Shown here: positions 1-13,208 of the stretch, piece after piece
Layout: each line of letters begins with the position of its first letter
How positions within the stretch are numbered: position 1 is the first letter of the stretch
Origin: Certhia americana
Taxonomy: Eukaryota > Chordata > Aves > Passeriformes > Certhiidae
DNA length: 64,000 nucleotides
NCBI GenBank assembly: GCA_018697195.1
Contig: CM031857.1
Span: forward strand, 97,783,674-97,847,673
Reading direction: 5' to 3'
Made by a program: the position numbers and the translations under genes
Notes under the pieces: model-generated
The model's database searches: none
What the model saw: the letters and a program-made list of their open reading frames with translations, nothing else
What the model was told of the DNA's origin: nothing

Positions 1-3000
1 ATAAGGTCAGGAACACTCTCCTGGAGGAGAATCCTGCCCTAAAATACTTCTTTGAAAGTAAAAGCCAATTTAATTTGCAGATTAAACCTTCTCATTTGAC
101 CAATCTTGTGTGCAATCCTGGATCTTTGCAGATCACAACCGGACACTTCCAAACCCTATGTATTATATTTGTTTTAAAAAAAATAAATCATAACTTGTCT
201 TGTTACAGCTGTTACTTTTGCCATTTCATTGAGAGTATCTGCAACATAAATGTATTTGACTCAAAAAAGTATCATATACTCGGGATAATAACTCAGGTTG
301 TCAACAGAATTATTCTGTGAGGCTCAGTATCCTCTCTCCATTGTTCTGCATTAACCATTGCTGTCGTTGCCAGATAGCTCAATTGTGCATTGTGAAATTC
401 TTCATTAATTATAATGATTGACCTAAGTTATAATTCTGTTTTTATCCTAGTAGAATATTTAAAATCCTGACCATCAGACTAGACCTTTGTAGTCTGGTGC
501 TCATGAAAATCTTTATCACTGATTCACGGTTTTAATTCTGCATCTCAGTATTTTGTTTTCTTCTCTTTTTCCTCTCGTACTAAGGGTATAGTCAAGGTAA
601 TACTATGATCCAGTAATGCGCATGATGGTAAGGGTTTGCCTTTAGTTGTTTCAGGAAAAAGCTGCCATTATCTCCTCTCCCTTTCTCAATATTTCCAATA
701 ATATGCATAACAAAGTGTTTGTAAATTGACATCAAACTGTTTGTGACTTCACCTAAATAAATTTTTATATTTAAATGCTATTCTTAATCTTACCGGGTTT
801 TTTCCTCCCTTGTTCTTGTATTGCCACTTTGCTTTTGTATTCGCTTTTTTTCATCACCTGACTCGTTACACCATTTCTGGGTTTCAGTTATTAAAGTACA
901 ACTGAATTTTAACTTACAAATGAAAATAAATCAGCCTTTGGAATTTTCTTCCAATATTTTGCATAAAGACTTCATAATGTAGCTGTTGTCATATCTTATT
1001 CATCTGCCAGTTTTTGAGACAGTGATAGCACATACCAGGCCTTGGAAATGAAATAGTTTCTGTACTAAAATACCATTATCTTAATGGCCACCAAACTGAA
1101 ACTGATCTAGTGAATGCTGAGATTCCTGCATTTGATACAGTAGAATATAGAGCACTTTTACACATGTTACAAAAGTACTTCTTGTTTTCAAGAAGGGGCT
1201 TTTAAGCTCAATCATCACACCACTCATGCTATTTTTCCCTTGCCCTACTGTTTTAAGAAATCAGAACTTGTTTACTTGCTGGTTTGTCTTGTGTTTCTTA
1301 TTATCATTGCTACATGAACCACTTGGCTGCTACATCACTGCAGGCATCTCTACCTGAGCAAGTGCTGTAGTAGTGACAGGATTTGGGGAGAGGTCTAGGA
1401 AGAGAATGTGGAGGGAAGAAGGGTGAGCAAAAAACTGATCTCATCTGTCTCACTGAATAATTATACAAGTGTGGATATTAACCTACAGACTCAGAGCAGC
1501 AAAGCAGCAACAGTTTTGGGGTTTGTGTCCTCTTTGGGAGCAGCATAGACAGCTGGAATCTAAAACACTTCCTAATCCTTCTACCAAGAATGTTTTGGGT
1601 TTGTTTTTTACTCTGTCTGGCTTTCATACAGTCTGGTGCCCTTCCTGGCACTCTGTCACCGCCCAGTCTCCCAGTTACTACTGGTTCTGGGTTGGACCAC
1701 CCTGTCTTCCATATCTGCTGTAGAGGATTGCCAGAGCTCTACCTTGCTCTCCAGTGTCAGTGGCTCCTTTTAAATTGCTGCCTGCTTTCATAATGAAATT
1801 GTGTTTCATGTTATTGGCAGTGATGATTTTGCAACATGTGGGACCTCTTCCCCTCTGCTGTTTTTCTTCCTCTGAGCCACCCTGTAATGTCACTGTGGTA
1901 CTTCTGCATCCTTGCTGCTTTAGGGTTTATTCTTGCATGTGTGCTTTGCCTCTCACTGCTGTGCTGTAAGATTCTGCAGGAAATTTCCTTCTACACTAGT
2001 TTCTCATTAAAATGTTGGACTTCAAGGGATTTCTTCAAGTTTCAACAGAAAAAATACTGCTTGGGTTTACCTCTATTCTTGAACTGGGGATAAGCCTTTA
2101 ACTAAGTGCTGTCTAAAGACAGAGCACACACTTGGAGAGAGGCTTGGGATTGAACCATGATTCTGTTACTCTTGGAGCAACTGTGATCTGCAGTGGAAAC
2201 CAGTGATACATAGGAGTTATTTTTCTATAAATACTATTTTTTATAGCAAGTGCTATTTCATAGCATGGGGGGATGTCTTTGGTGTCGCTGCAATTTCTTA
2301 CACTTTGCTCAAAAGATTCAAGCATTTGTACAGAGGTGCCACAGAGCTTTTCACTAAGACTGATGGAATTTCCAGTTGGGAGTATTTGTGAAGTGTGCAG
2401 GAATTGATTTGTTTGGGAGGACCAGCAGGTTATGGAAAAACAGTTTTCTCTCAGTTAACTAGAATTAAGGAGCATACTTTTGAGGAGTAAGTTCAAATAA
2501 GTTAATTTTTAGGGATTTCTAGCTGTTAGCTTTTTTCCCCACAGATGTGTTTATTCATGTGCTAGATTTATATGCAACTAAAATACCTAATTCTTTAAGT
2601 AAGCTGACATGCCTGGGGAGTTCAGAGTTGAGCTGTAGCAGAAATAGTCAAATAAATGGGATTTATAACTTCCACCTGTGTGCAGCAGTTCAGTTCAAGG
2701 TATTTGAAGCATCTGAAAAGACAAGGCTGTTACTACTGTTCTGGCCTTATTAGTACAATGATGTGTCTGGTACAATGTGTCTAAAGGTAAGGTGACAGCA
2801 GAATGTTTTGCATGTGGGGTAGCCTGTTGCATCTGCAGTTGAGCAAAATTACTTCCAACCTCTGATGAGATCTTCTCAGTTACTCGGTGTGACTTACAAT
2901 TTTAGCTTCAAACATTGCTTTCCCATCTTCTGCTGTCATGAATCAACTTACCAACTTGGTTATCTTCTTTATAAAAATCTGGTGAGCACAGCAGACATCT

Positions 3001-3944
3001 GAGGGCAGCATCTGATCAGCCTGTGTATGTATGGAGCCTTTCACTCTGTGTGGGTAGTTCTGCCAAGTTGTGTGGTCAAGCATGAAGGAAGTCAGAGTGT
3101 GTCTTTAAGTGTGGCTGGGTGGAGAGCACACAGGAGGCTCCCCAGCTACCTGCAAGTCTTGTGTGGTTTTGAGAAGCCAGTGGCATTGGCAGAATTTTTT
3201 CCCTGTCCACTCCTCTGGTAAAATCAAACCCCAAAGCCCCAGAGACTGTTGTAACCATTGAGGGAAGGGATGTGACTCACTTCTAGCAGCCTTGGTGTTG
3301 GTGGAAATGCTGCCTGGTGAAGTTATCAAATTTGTTTTCACGTCACAGGCTAACAGGGACTGCAACTATTGATAGTGTCTGTGGGAGTGCTTTTGGTAAC
3401 TCTCCTACAAAGAGATTACATCTCTGAAATCATGGCTGGAGAAACTATAAAGGTCTTATTTTGCCCTCTTGTTTTGGTACCCAGGTTTGGGTTTTACCAT
3501 CATGAATTTAGCATGCCTCAGTCCAACCCAGTAAAGGACATTTTTATTAATAAAATCTTCTGGGTCCAGCTTTTTTTTTTTTTTTTTTGTTCCCCTGGGA
3601 ATTCTCATCAAAACCACTTGGCGTTGGTGCAGTTTAGCAGTTTACTGGGCAATCAGCTAAAGAGCAGCAGAGATTTAAAAAGCAGGAACATATTTACAAT
3701 ATCTTATTATTTGTAAACTTGAAATAATTCAGTAAGTACTTTTGCCTTTTTTGGTGGTTGTAGCTCTTATTTACTTTAAAGAATTCTTTATTTTCTGCAA
3801 TGTCTCAGGGCACTGTTGCTGTGTCAATATTTCCAAGGCAGCAGGGGAATGTTTACATAAAAACACCGAAGTGTTTTTTTAAAATTTTTAATTGCAAACA
3901 TTTGTGTCCATAAAACCCTTTCCACAAAACTTAGGTAGCTTTGC

Positions 3945-3968
3945 TTTTTTTTTTTTTTTTTTTTTTTT
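3945..3968 (+). repeat. Poly(T) tract, 24 T
   Basis: This is an uninterrupted run of T. A second T tract of 18 lies at 3571-3588. No associated element was recognised. Confidence 0.95.
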
Positions 3969-4714
3969 AATTCCCTTCAAAGCTAAACCTGGATCATTTT
4001 CAGTTTCCAGATTTTTTTTTTTTAATTTTCTGAACTGTGCAATATGAACATTTTATCTGAACCTACATCAGCAGTTGTAGAACATTCCATTTGCCACTTC
4101 AAATGGCAGTTCTAGTGATCTGAAGTCAGGAGTGGTTGTTTAAAAACAGCTACGCTGGCTGCAGATGTAAGCACCATCTGCATTGCTGATACCATGTCCA
4201 TAGATGCCCTCTATTACACCTAACTATGAGGTTACATGAAGGTAGTGGGCAGTAAAGTGTGCTGATATTGGTTGGTGGAGCTGCTTAGACAACATGGTGG
4301 TGACAACCTGGAATGTGTGTCCAGGAGTAGATGCTCCTGGTATAAACAGGGACAAGGCATGTCCTTGAAATGTGTAACATGAGCTAAGAGTTCAAACCTC
4401 CTCTGCCTAAACTTCCTCCCACCTTGCACTTGGGCATTCTGGTATGTGTCTTCCACCATACCTGCCTAGTCTCAGCTACTGGGGTTTTTTTTCACTTTGT
4501 AATAGTAAAATGCCATTGATGGTGTTCGGAACAAAGAAATACCACCAGGGCAGGCAGAGTAGCTCAATAAGGTTTGGTTGCAGAAAGTAAATTATGTGTG
4601 AATCAGTATTGCTGCAGGTGCTCTGTGGGCCAATATATGAGCAGAAAAGAGAGCCCTGGCCAGCAGGTGAAGCTGACCAGGCTGTCAGTGATGTTGACCC
4701 ACCACACCTGAGGG

Positions 4715-4785
4715 CATTTCATGGAACTGATTAGAACTATGGAGCTCAAGGAGGGACCTTAAAAGACCACTCCTTCCCGTGCCTT
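4715..4785 (-). mobile_element. Possible very old CR1 tail
   Basis: The stretch around GGAGGGACCTTAAAAGACCACTCC resembles the antisense CR1 block GGAAGGGACCTTAAAGATCAT. The match is short and diverged, so this could be chance. Confidence 0.25.
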
Positions 4786-7180
4786 AGCATGTTTTAAAAA
4801 AACCCCAAAACAACAGAAAACCACATAGCCATGAAATACTGTCATTGTATGACTGGAATATAGTTGCAAGTGCTTTCTGAGAGGACAGTGGGTGATACCT
4901 GATATGCACCATTTCCTACTATGCATTTCCATTTCCTACCATGTATTTTCTGTTTTAAACATTTTGACTACCTGCAATTGAAATGGGTAAAATTGAATTC
5001 TTTCAATATTATTAGAGAACACTACAATTTGACAATTTTATTTTGTTAATACAAAACGTTTTTTACTTTTGTTAGCAAGAATTTAAAAACATTTTTGATT
5101 TGTTTGGGTATTTTGTCAGTGCTCAAAGCATTGAAAACAAACCGTTAGCATGTTAGAACACTTGCACTGCTGAGAACTGCACAAGTTGTTCACAGGCCTG
5201 TGTTGCACAGAGGTATAAATAATCTCAGTTGTTCCCCATCAAATGGGGAGGAATGGATAAGTACATCCTTTACCTGCCTCTTGTACAAGGAAGCTGTAAA
5301 TACAGAGTCCTTCCCCAAATGGAGAAGCTGAGAACTAGACCTTGGGTCACCTGCTTCCCCACTCATTCACAGCATCAGTACTGCTGGGCTTGGATACTCA
5401 GTAGTACCTTTCTTCTTTTCTTGATCAGTCATACTACAGTCCTTGAATGAGCAGTTTCTGCAGAGTATAGAAACAAAGAAACTATTCCTTGTTGTGTTAC
5501 TCTCTCCTCCCCCACAGAGTTCTACAGCTTCAGTCTTGACACCTTGTTCTCTGAAGCTCCTGCAAGAAATGCTGGAACTGAGAAACAGGTGAAGATGGCT
5601 GAGATTCTTACTGTTGAGAGTAAGAGAAGTGCAATGCTACTCAGCTTTCCTAAGTCTGGCAGTTGTTTGTTATAGCCTGGTTAATATCTCCCAGTGGTAG
5701 AGGACCAGAAAAGGTAAACCGACTCACTGCTGTGGTTTGTGTTGCCCAGGAGAATATTGCAGCATGCCCTGTATATTGAATGGCGTAGGCATGAGAGGAT
5801 CTGGCTGTGGTAGGAGGTGAAAATTCCTTGACAGATGTGTCCTGGTAAGATGTCTTACTCTGTGGCTTAACCTGGTAAGCCACAAGAAAGTAAAGCATGT
5901 CTTAATTCTCTTTCAAAATACAGAAGTGACTTTCTTGAGATAATGTTGTTGCCTTGAGCATGTGTGATGAGCATTTTTGCTGTAGAGCATTTTAGATATA
6001 GAGTGTTCTAAAACTAGTGATGCAAGTGATGGGCCTTGTCAAGCAGGAACTGAAAGCTTTGAGATGTTAGCTGTAGATGCTTCGAGTTTGCTCTGCTCAT
6101 GACTACTGGTAGTTAAATTAACTGATGTATTCATATATTAATGCCTGTGAAGTTGCACCACAGGTTTACAGTGTCGTTATTGATTATTTTATGCACAACA
6201 ATCAAAGGACCTAATCTGATTTGTTATCTTCCTTCCTCCCCCCCTCCTTCTCCATTCCCCCCATCCCAATCTGTGGGAGACATGCCACTGTGAAAAGGAG
6301 AGAAATTTCAGGCATTGTGGTGAAGGCTGGACTGACTTAGGGAGCTTCAGAGAGCACTATTTACATGATGTTCTCCTCTCTGTTACTGCACCCCTTGAAG
6401 GCAAGACTAGAGGTAAAGAGTCAGCAGCACCCAGTTGAGTCAGTGAGGAGGAGTGAGCCCTTTGAGATAAGGATGGGAAAGTTGTCAATATTTAATAGCT
6501 TTCACCTATGGTGTCCATTCAAGGATTTGGTGAAATAGATAATGCACCCACCCTACACATTAGTACTTACACTGAGCTCCAGAAAAGGGCTGAAGTTTGA
6601 GGCTGGCTTTAGATTCCCTGCTTTCCCTCCTTGTCTCTTTGCCATGCTTGCTGCAGAGGCTTGGCAGGAGGAACGCTCAGTTCACCACCCCTGTTCCTTG
6701 TGACACCTTGACTTGTGTAGTTCCAAGTAGTGCTGCTGGGAGAGGTGGATGAACTGTGGCTGAGGGTTGATGGGAGCAGAAAATCACACTGTGCTGTGCC
6801 AGGGCTGTGCAAGGACTACCTAGCTTATCATGCTCTAGGAGCTCATGGTGGAGGCAGAAGTTTAGTTGATATCTAGAAGAGATGAGTTTAACAAATTTAT
6901 ATGTAAGTGTTGGAAATTGTAGCTACAGAGCCACAGGAGGCTGGAGAAAACATAGTCAATAGTAAACTAGGGGAAATAATCTATTTGGAGGTCTCTTTCA
7001 AACAGGAAGGAAATAGCAGAGTCTGTAAAACTTTGTTGTGTGTCATGTTAAGGGCAATCAATACCGAGTCATAAATTATAGAGATGCATTGTAAGATCAA
7101 ATTGTTGAGGGTGGCATATGAATATTTTTTTCCCTGTGTTGTTTCCTATTGCAGTTTCTACTCCAGTCTTTGTCCTGGAA

Positions 7181-7272
7181 TTTTTTTTTTTTTTAATTTT
7201 ATTGGGTTTGGGTTTTATTGTTTTGTTTTGTTTTGTTTTGTTTTTTTTTAATTTTTAATTTTTTTTTTTTTT
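7181..7272 (+). repeat. T-rich low-complexity tract with TTTTG repeat
   Basis: Runs of T are joined by four to five TTTTG units in the middle (about 7220-7242). On the other strand it reads as an A-rich tail, but no identifiable retroposon adjoins it. Confidence 0.9.
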
Positions 7273-10200
7273 GACTAGGAGTTTCCAGGGGAAGTCAGTG
7301 GCAATGCCTTGAGTAGAAACTCTTTAGAGCTCTCCTAGATACACTCGTGTGCTTTACCTTCCATTGTGCTCCTTTGCTTTTGTGTATGCTGGATTTTACC
7401 TCCTGTTCTGTGTAGTTTGCCAGGGCCCTTGGCAGTTTCTCAGTGTTTCCTTTAAAGATAATGATACAGCCCTCAATTTTCCAAATATCCCAGTGTTCCT
7501 TCTGATTCTTCTGAATGAAGGTGCTTCCAACATCTCTAAAAACCTTTGCTAGGTAGTGGGTAAGAGAAGCTCAACTTCTGTGTGTCTCTGAGTTTATTTT
7601 GTTCTTGTCATGTCTCTTGTCCTCTGACACACTGTGCTGTTCTTTACAGTGAAAGCTTTTACTTCTCATGTTTCTAAAGCAAAGCTTAGCTACCTGACCT
7701 AGGATGCAGCATTATGTCAAAAAAAAATATCATTCAACCCATTTTGTTCAAAGTGAAGCTACTCCTACTGCAACTATATAAAAATGACCCCATTTTTTCT
7801 CAACAGATGAGCTATGTTCAGCACAGTTATATGGCACAATTCACACAGTTATTTATTTCCAGTTTTCCAATTGAGTGTTTTCATTGTTGAAGATGTTATT
7901 TTAACCGGTTGTGCCATCAGAAAATTATTTATTTCTTCCAGAAAACAGCAATTCCTATAAAACAGAAAAGGTCCTGAAAACCCATCTCAATTATTCTAAG
8001 ATGTTTTGTTCCTTTTTACTCCCTGAAATGAAAAATGATTGATCTATGAATTTGCACAGAAATTTCTCTCCCTTTACTGCAAAGCCTTAGAAGTACATTA
8101 TAATAATCTTTTCATGCACTTTTTAATGCATAAAGCTGTGTGTGCTAACAAAACATGAGTCTTGGTTTTTACATTAAAGAAGATGGCCTTCAATACAAGT
8201 GGGATATTTAAAAACATTTTTTAAATCAGAAATTTTAAATAATTTCTCTTTTTACTTAGAGGATAACCAAATTGTGTGAACCAATTTCTGAGACTATATT
8301 TGTAGCACTATCTTTAGTTTCTATTTTGGTGGTCCGGCATGGAGCCAGACTTTTTTTTGTTAACTTGGAGTTTTTCTAGCACAATGCAAAAATGGCTCTC
8401 TTTTATTATTCTGAACATTTTGCAAAATCTCCTTTCAGAGTAGACTTTTCTAAGTTAACCAACACTTGTGCAGTTATTTTCTACTTAGAAAACCACAGCT
8501 GAAAGGAGCAATCAAAAACTTGATTGCTCCTTTAAACTTGGAATTTAATCTGTATTTAACACAAGTAAGCTCTCATTTCAAGATTTTTTGATGAAGCCAT
8601 TTCCCCTGTCAATGTTAATCATACTTTTGGGTATGTGCAGACTGTAGGATCTGGCACTTAGGGATTTAGAAATCATGGGCTCCCATACAAGTGATTCCAG
8701 ATGGGTGGATTTTTCCTTTGGAGACTCTTGGGCTTTCACAAGACGTAACTTGTACCAGCCAGTCCATACTTGCAACACAATGCCTCTTGAGAGTCATTTG
8801 GTGTAGCTGGGCTGTATTGTGCTCAATAAAGTTGCACTGAATTTCTCTCATCCAGACTTGCAAGCAGATTAATACTAGGCCTTAACAATATCAATATAAA
8901 AAGAGACATGAAAAGTCCCTGCAGGTGACTCCCTGCATAATCACTCACTTCCCCTGTCACTCCAGGAGCAGGGAGGTGCTCAGTGCAGAGGTGCTCTGTG
9001 CAGACACAGCTAAGCTGATCCCAGGGCTGTGGGTCCTGGCGTGTCCCAGTTCCTGCTCACTAGCATACCCAGCAAGACAGGAACACGAAGGAGGTGAACT
9101 GCTGCTCATCCGTGGCTTTTGGGCAAGGCCCAAAAATGAGGTCCACCTCTGTGGTGTGAGGTACACAGCTAGGATGTACTCACAAAGCAGTCTAAGCATA
9201 GGAGAGCACTGGACACAAGTCACACCAGTCCCAACCATGGCAATGACTAAATGTGCATGTCACTGAGCTGTGAGCTGCTGTACAGGATGCCAAAGCATTG
9301 TGCCTGCCTACCTTTACTCTCCCTCCACTCCCAAAATATAAAACTAAGTTTATATAAATGTAAAACACTTATATGCAAATACTAAGTGGATTTCATTCTC
9401 AAGTTTTATTAAATGTCAATGGTCTAAGCATAAATAATAAAGAAACAAATAAATAAATAGCTGTATGTGTCTGTTTTATTCAAAGCCACATTTGAAATTC
9501 AGAAATGTTTGTTGGAGCCATCAAGACTTTTCCCAGCTTTCAAGCAGAGAGAGAATCTTTGGGTGGGAAGACAGCTGCCTTAGGTGAAGCACTACTCATG
9601 GGTGTGTTACATCTAGTAACTGCAACAGCAGTCCCTGTCTGAAATTTGGGGTGGTGGAGGAGGCTCAGCTGCCATCTCACAAGTGCATCACAAAGCTTGT
9701 CATGTAAAATCAAGGCACCTCCATGGACCAACTTGAGCAAGCAACACGAGGACAGATAATCTGAATGCAAACAGTTGTAAGGCAGTGTCTTTTTATTGCT
9801 CTCTTGGTGTTCATCTTTCCTATATCCCAGGAAAAGTTCCCACCATAAAAAAAAAAAAAATCTTGTTTTAAAACAGGATGAAACTTCACATGCACAGGGT
9901 TGGTATCCACGAAGTTTCAATGTAAACTTTTTTTTCCTGGGTAATAAGAGTTTTCACTATCCTCCTGAGGCATTGATAGTCTTTTCATTCTCCCAGCATA
10001 CTACAGAGCAAATAACAAATGAGTACTTCGACTTTTACCAACTTTTAGTAGTTGGCCTGTTTTCATAATGCAGAAATTATTACACAGATTGTTGTTTTGG
10101 CTGGAGGAGTAAGTTCTAACACATTGCAGATCTTTAACAGGGAGAATTTGTTCTGGAGACAACCATGTGTCCTGAGAAAGAGATGAGAAAAGATAAACAA

Positions 10201-12070
10201 AATAAATGAACATTTGGAATGGAAATAGTGATGTAGTAGCTGCCCAAAGTGGAAAGCAGAATTCAAGTGTATCTCTTCTCATGCATGTGCAGTAGTTTGG
10301 TATCTTGAATCAAAAGAACAAACACACAGAATCTGCCCATTCTTTCCAGTAACTGCCTGCATGCTCACATCCAGCTAACATTTATATATTTAATTTAAGC
10401 AGGAATACTGTAACAAGTCCTAGCGGACCAATAGACACTATGTTGCAATGGTTAATTTAATGTATTGTTAGTCTTTTTTGTTCCCATTACATTTAGATAA
10501 TCATTTGCTTTCAGCTTGACAATTTAAGAAGGTGTGAGCTCTGCTTTTGATTAGCTATGTAGACCCATCCTGCAGTGCATCACTAATTGTTAAGATTTTA
10601 ATATCATAAAAGCTAGACTAAGTTACAGCATTAGCAATGGATCTGTCCTTTGCGTTGATTACAGGTCAGCTGAGGATTTCACTGGTGTGGGAAGATGTAT
10701 GGCTGATGTGAATCAGCAAAGCTGGCCCTGCACTGCGCTTATCTGGCCTCCTGCCAGCATCAGAGCCGTGCCTGCTTGAAAGCAAGAGGTCACACTCAGT
10801 GCACTGCTGAAATATGCCTGTTGTTGGCAGGAGGGTCTCTATCGCAGAGCAGTGAAATTCAATGCAGTCCTCAGGATTAGCCTGGCAGCAGTTCATGGGT
10901 ATGAAGGCACTTTGTCATTCTCTTCAGGACGTGCTGAGCAAATCCCTAGCCAAGCAATGGAAATGAGGCATGTTTCCAAGTCATGTCAGTGAGTTCCAGA
11001 GCAGTGCTTGTCAGTAACTCTGTGCATACTCCCACTCTGCCTTGCTGAGATGTGTTTCAGCCTGTCCTGGAGAGGGATGAACTTTTGCAGCTTGCAAAGT
11101 ACCTGTAACTGCTCTGGCTGAGCCTCAGACTGATTTTTCAACTCCTTAAACAAAACAAGAGACTAAAAGCACTCTCAGTCTGTTTAAGCTGAATTTTTGT
11201 TCTTCTGAAAAAATAAATATTTCCTTTTAAGCAAAAAAATTCTAGAGAAAGTTGTAGTGAAAGTTGAAACACAAGTATTTCTTACTGATGAAGAAGAGAC
11301 AATATGAGAAGGCACCTTTCAAGGACACCATTTGCTCCTTGTCAATACAAACCTACAGTACAGCTTTAATCATTACATATGAACTATTCCTCTTCTAACG
11401 TTTCTCCTGAGTTTTCTCTTTGCATATAGTCATTATGCTGTTCATTTCTTTCTGCTTCTGTCATTAATCCCTTCTTTAATTTTTAAAAACTCTTTTTACT
11501 GTTAATTAGATTAAAAACACCACTGTGAATTTTTTTTTCGTGCCTTACCACTGGGACCTTCACCGTGTCCTCAGTTTCCCATGACTATCTCTTCATGTTG
11601 TATGGCAGAGCCTCTCTATGCCCTGTCTCCCCATATCACCATCCTCTGCTTCTTTTGCTTTGCCTGAGGCTCTGCATGTCCTCCCACTTGACCTTTCTTC
11701 ACAATTTTGAGTGCCATGAATGTGCTTCTCAGTCTCATTCATGCCTGCCCACACTGTCCTTCCCCAGGCCCCCCCACACCCCAGTCCCCACTGGCTTCCC
11801 TGCCACCTGCATTTGCTCTCCCAAATCAGCCTTCAGACTAGGAGATTCTCCTGCCTGATGCTTTATTTTCCATCTCACCTACTAATATTCATAAGCAGTG
11901 TGGGATCTGGGTGAAAACAGCATTTGTTTTGCAATAAATTAATAAATAAATACATCTTGAAAGATTTTCATGTCTCCAATCAGCAAAGAAAAACTGAAAA
12001 TACCCTTGTCCTAATAGAAATCACAAAGGTAAAATGGCACACAGTGGGAATAAGGAGGACAGATGAAGCA
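7273..12070. other. Intergenic, no gene recognised
   Basis: AT-rich DNA with the perfect hairpin at 8502-8533 and a slightly GC-richer stretch at 8920-9290. That stretch is open on both strands for about 93-113 codons but matches nothing I know. Confidence 0.75.
8502..8533 (+). repeat. Perfect 14-bp inverted repeat with 4-base loop
   Basis: AAAGGAGCAATCAA (8502-8515) is followed by AAAC and the exact reverse complement (8520-8533). A perfect stem of this length and tight loop is unlikely by chance in a window this size. No gene or repeat family was recognised around it. Confidence 0.9.
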
Positions 12071-12511
12071 AATCACAGAACAACATAATGGGTAAGGTTG
12101 GAAGGAACTACAGTGGATCATCAGCTCCAACCTCCCTGCTCAAGCAGGGAGCACGTGGCACAGGACTTAGTCCAGACAGTTATGGAGTATCTCCAGTGAG
12201 GGAGACTCCACAGCCTCTCTGAGCAATCTGTTCCAGTGCTCAGTCACATTCACAGCAGAACCTTTCTACCTTCAGGTGGAACTTTCTGTGTGTCAGTTTC
12301 TGCCCATTGCCTCTTGCCCTCATTGCTCAGCACGCCTGAGCAGAGCCTGGTTCTATCCTCTTGACACCCTGCCTGCAGATACTAACAGACATTGATGAAA
12401 TCCCCTCTCAGTAATCTCTTCTCCAGGCTGAACAGGCCCAGCTTCCCCTGTTCTTCCTCCCAAGAGAAATGCTTCGGTCCCTTACTCATCGTTGTTGCCC
12501 TCCAGTGGATC
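12071..12511 (-). mobile_element. CR1 LINE 3' end, antisense (right part continues after insert)
   Basis: Read on the minus strand, this is the 3' region of a CR1 element. It ends with a TCTGTGATT-type tail at 12071-12080, preceded by the CCTTCCAACC-TACCC block, the TGGAACAG-like block and the TGAACAGGCCCAGCTTCCCC complement. It breaks at 12511 and resumes at about 12925. It is 5'-truncated like most CR1 copies and carries no intact ORF. Confidence 0.9.
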
Positions 12512-12924
12512 TATCACAGGCAGCACTGTGATCTCGAGTCTGGTCTGGCTGAGCATGGCAAAATATATTGGGATGGGGATGATGGAGTGCCCAAACCCAA
12601 AACTTTAGTGATAGTAAAATAACAAACACAGGGACTGCACGATCCAAGAGGCAGAATCCAAAGACCCGGGGGCATGGCTAACTTAACAATATATAGGGTT
12701 ACTTGAGGGCAGGGGTCCAATCCTGAACGCAGGACAGGGACATAACTTTATATGTCAAAGATCCCAAACCAATGGAGAACCAGAACCAGAAACATGGCCT
12801 GTTTTGGAATCATCCCATTAGCATCCTTTTAGTATCCCACTGCCCATGGTCTCAGGTTTATGTCTTCTGCATAAGCTACCTGGGCTAAGCTATTATCCAT
12901 CCCAGCTAGTTGGGTTCCCACACA
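12512..12924 (-). mobile_element. Possible solo LTR nested in CR1
   Basis: About 413 bp interrupts the CR1 copy. Read on the minus strand it begins TGTGTGGG, has a TATA-like ACATATAAAG and, nearer its end, a poly(A)-like CACTAAAG. This is the order expected in an LTR. Flanks GATCT (12508-12512) and GATCC (12925-12929) may be a 5-bp target duplication with one mismatch. The far end does not finish in CA, so the border or identity could be wrong. No internal viral genes are present. Confidence 0.5.
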
Positions 12925-13208
12925 GATCCAAGTCCAGGAGTACAATATCTATCTTGTCCTGAGGAGCCCAGAACTGGACAGAACACTCCAGATGTGGCCT
13001 CACCAGGCCTGAATGAGGCAGGATCACCTCCCTTGACTGCTGGCAGTGCTCTTCCTAATGCCCCCACAATCCCATTGACCTTCTTGTCCCCCAGGGCACA
13101 CTGCTGGCTCATGGACAGATGGTTGTGCACCAGGACCCCCAGGTCCTTCTCCACAGAGATGCTTTCCAGTAGGTCAGCTCCCAGCCTGTACTGGTACAGG
13201 GGGTTATC
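12925..13208 (-). mobile_element. CR1 LINE, reverse transcriptase C-terminal relic
   Basis: This is the continuation of the same CR1 copy. On the minus strand it translates to a degraded CR1 ORF2 C-terminal segment recognisable by EKDLGVLV and MSQQCAL, followed by a frame-damaged stretch matching the usual valine/tryptophan region. It is 5'-truncated at about 13208. The copy is dead. Confidence 0.88.

Larger units (their letters stand above)
1..7180. other. Intergenic, no gene recognised
   Basis: AT-rich DNA with T tracts near 3571 and 3945. The open frames are at most 115 codons and unrecognised. A C-rich tract lies near 6230-6270. Confidence 0.75.
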
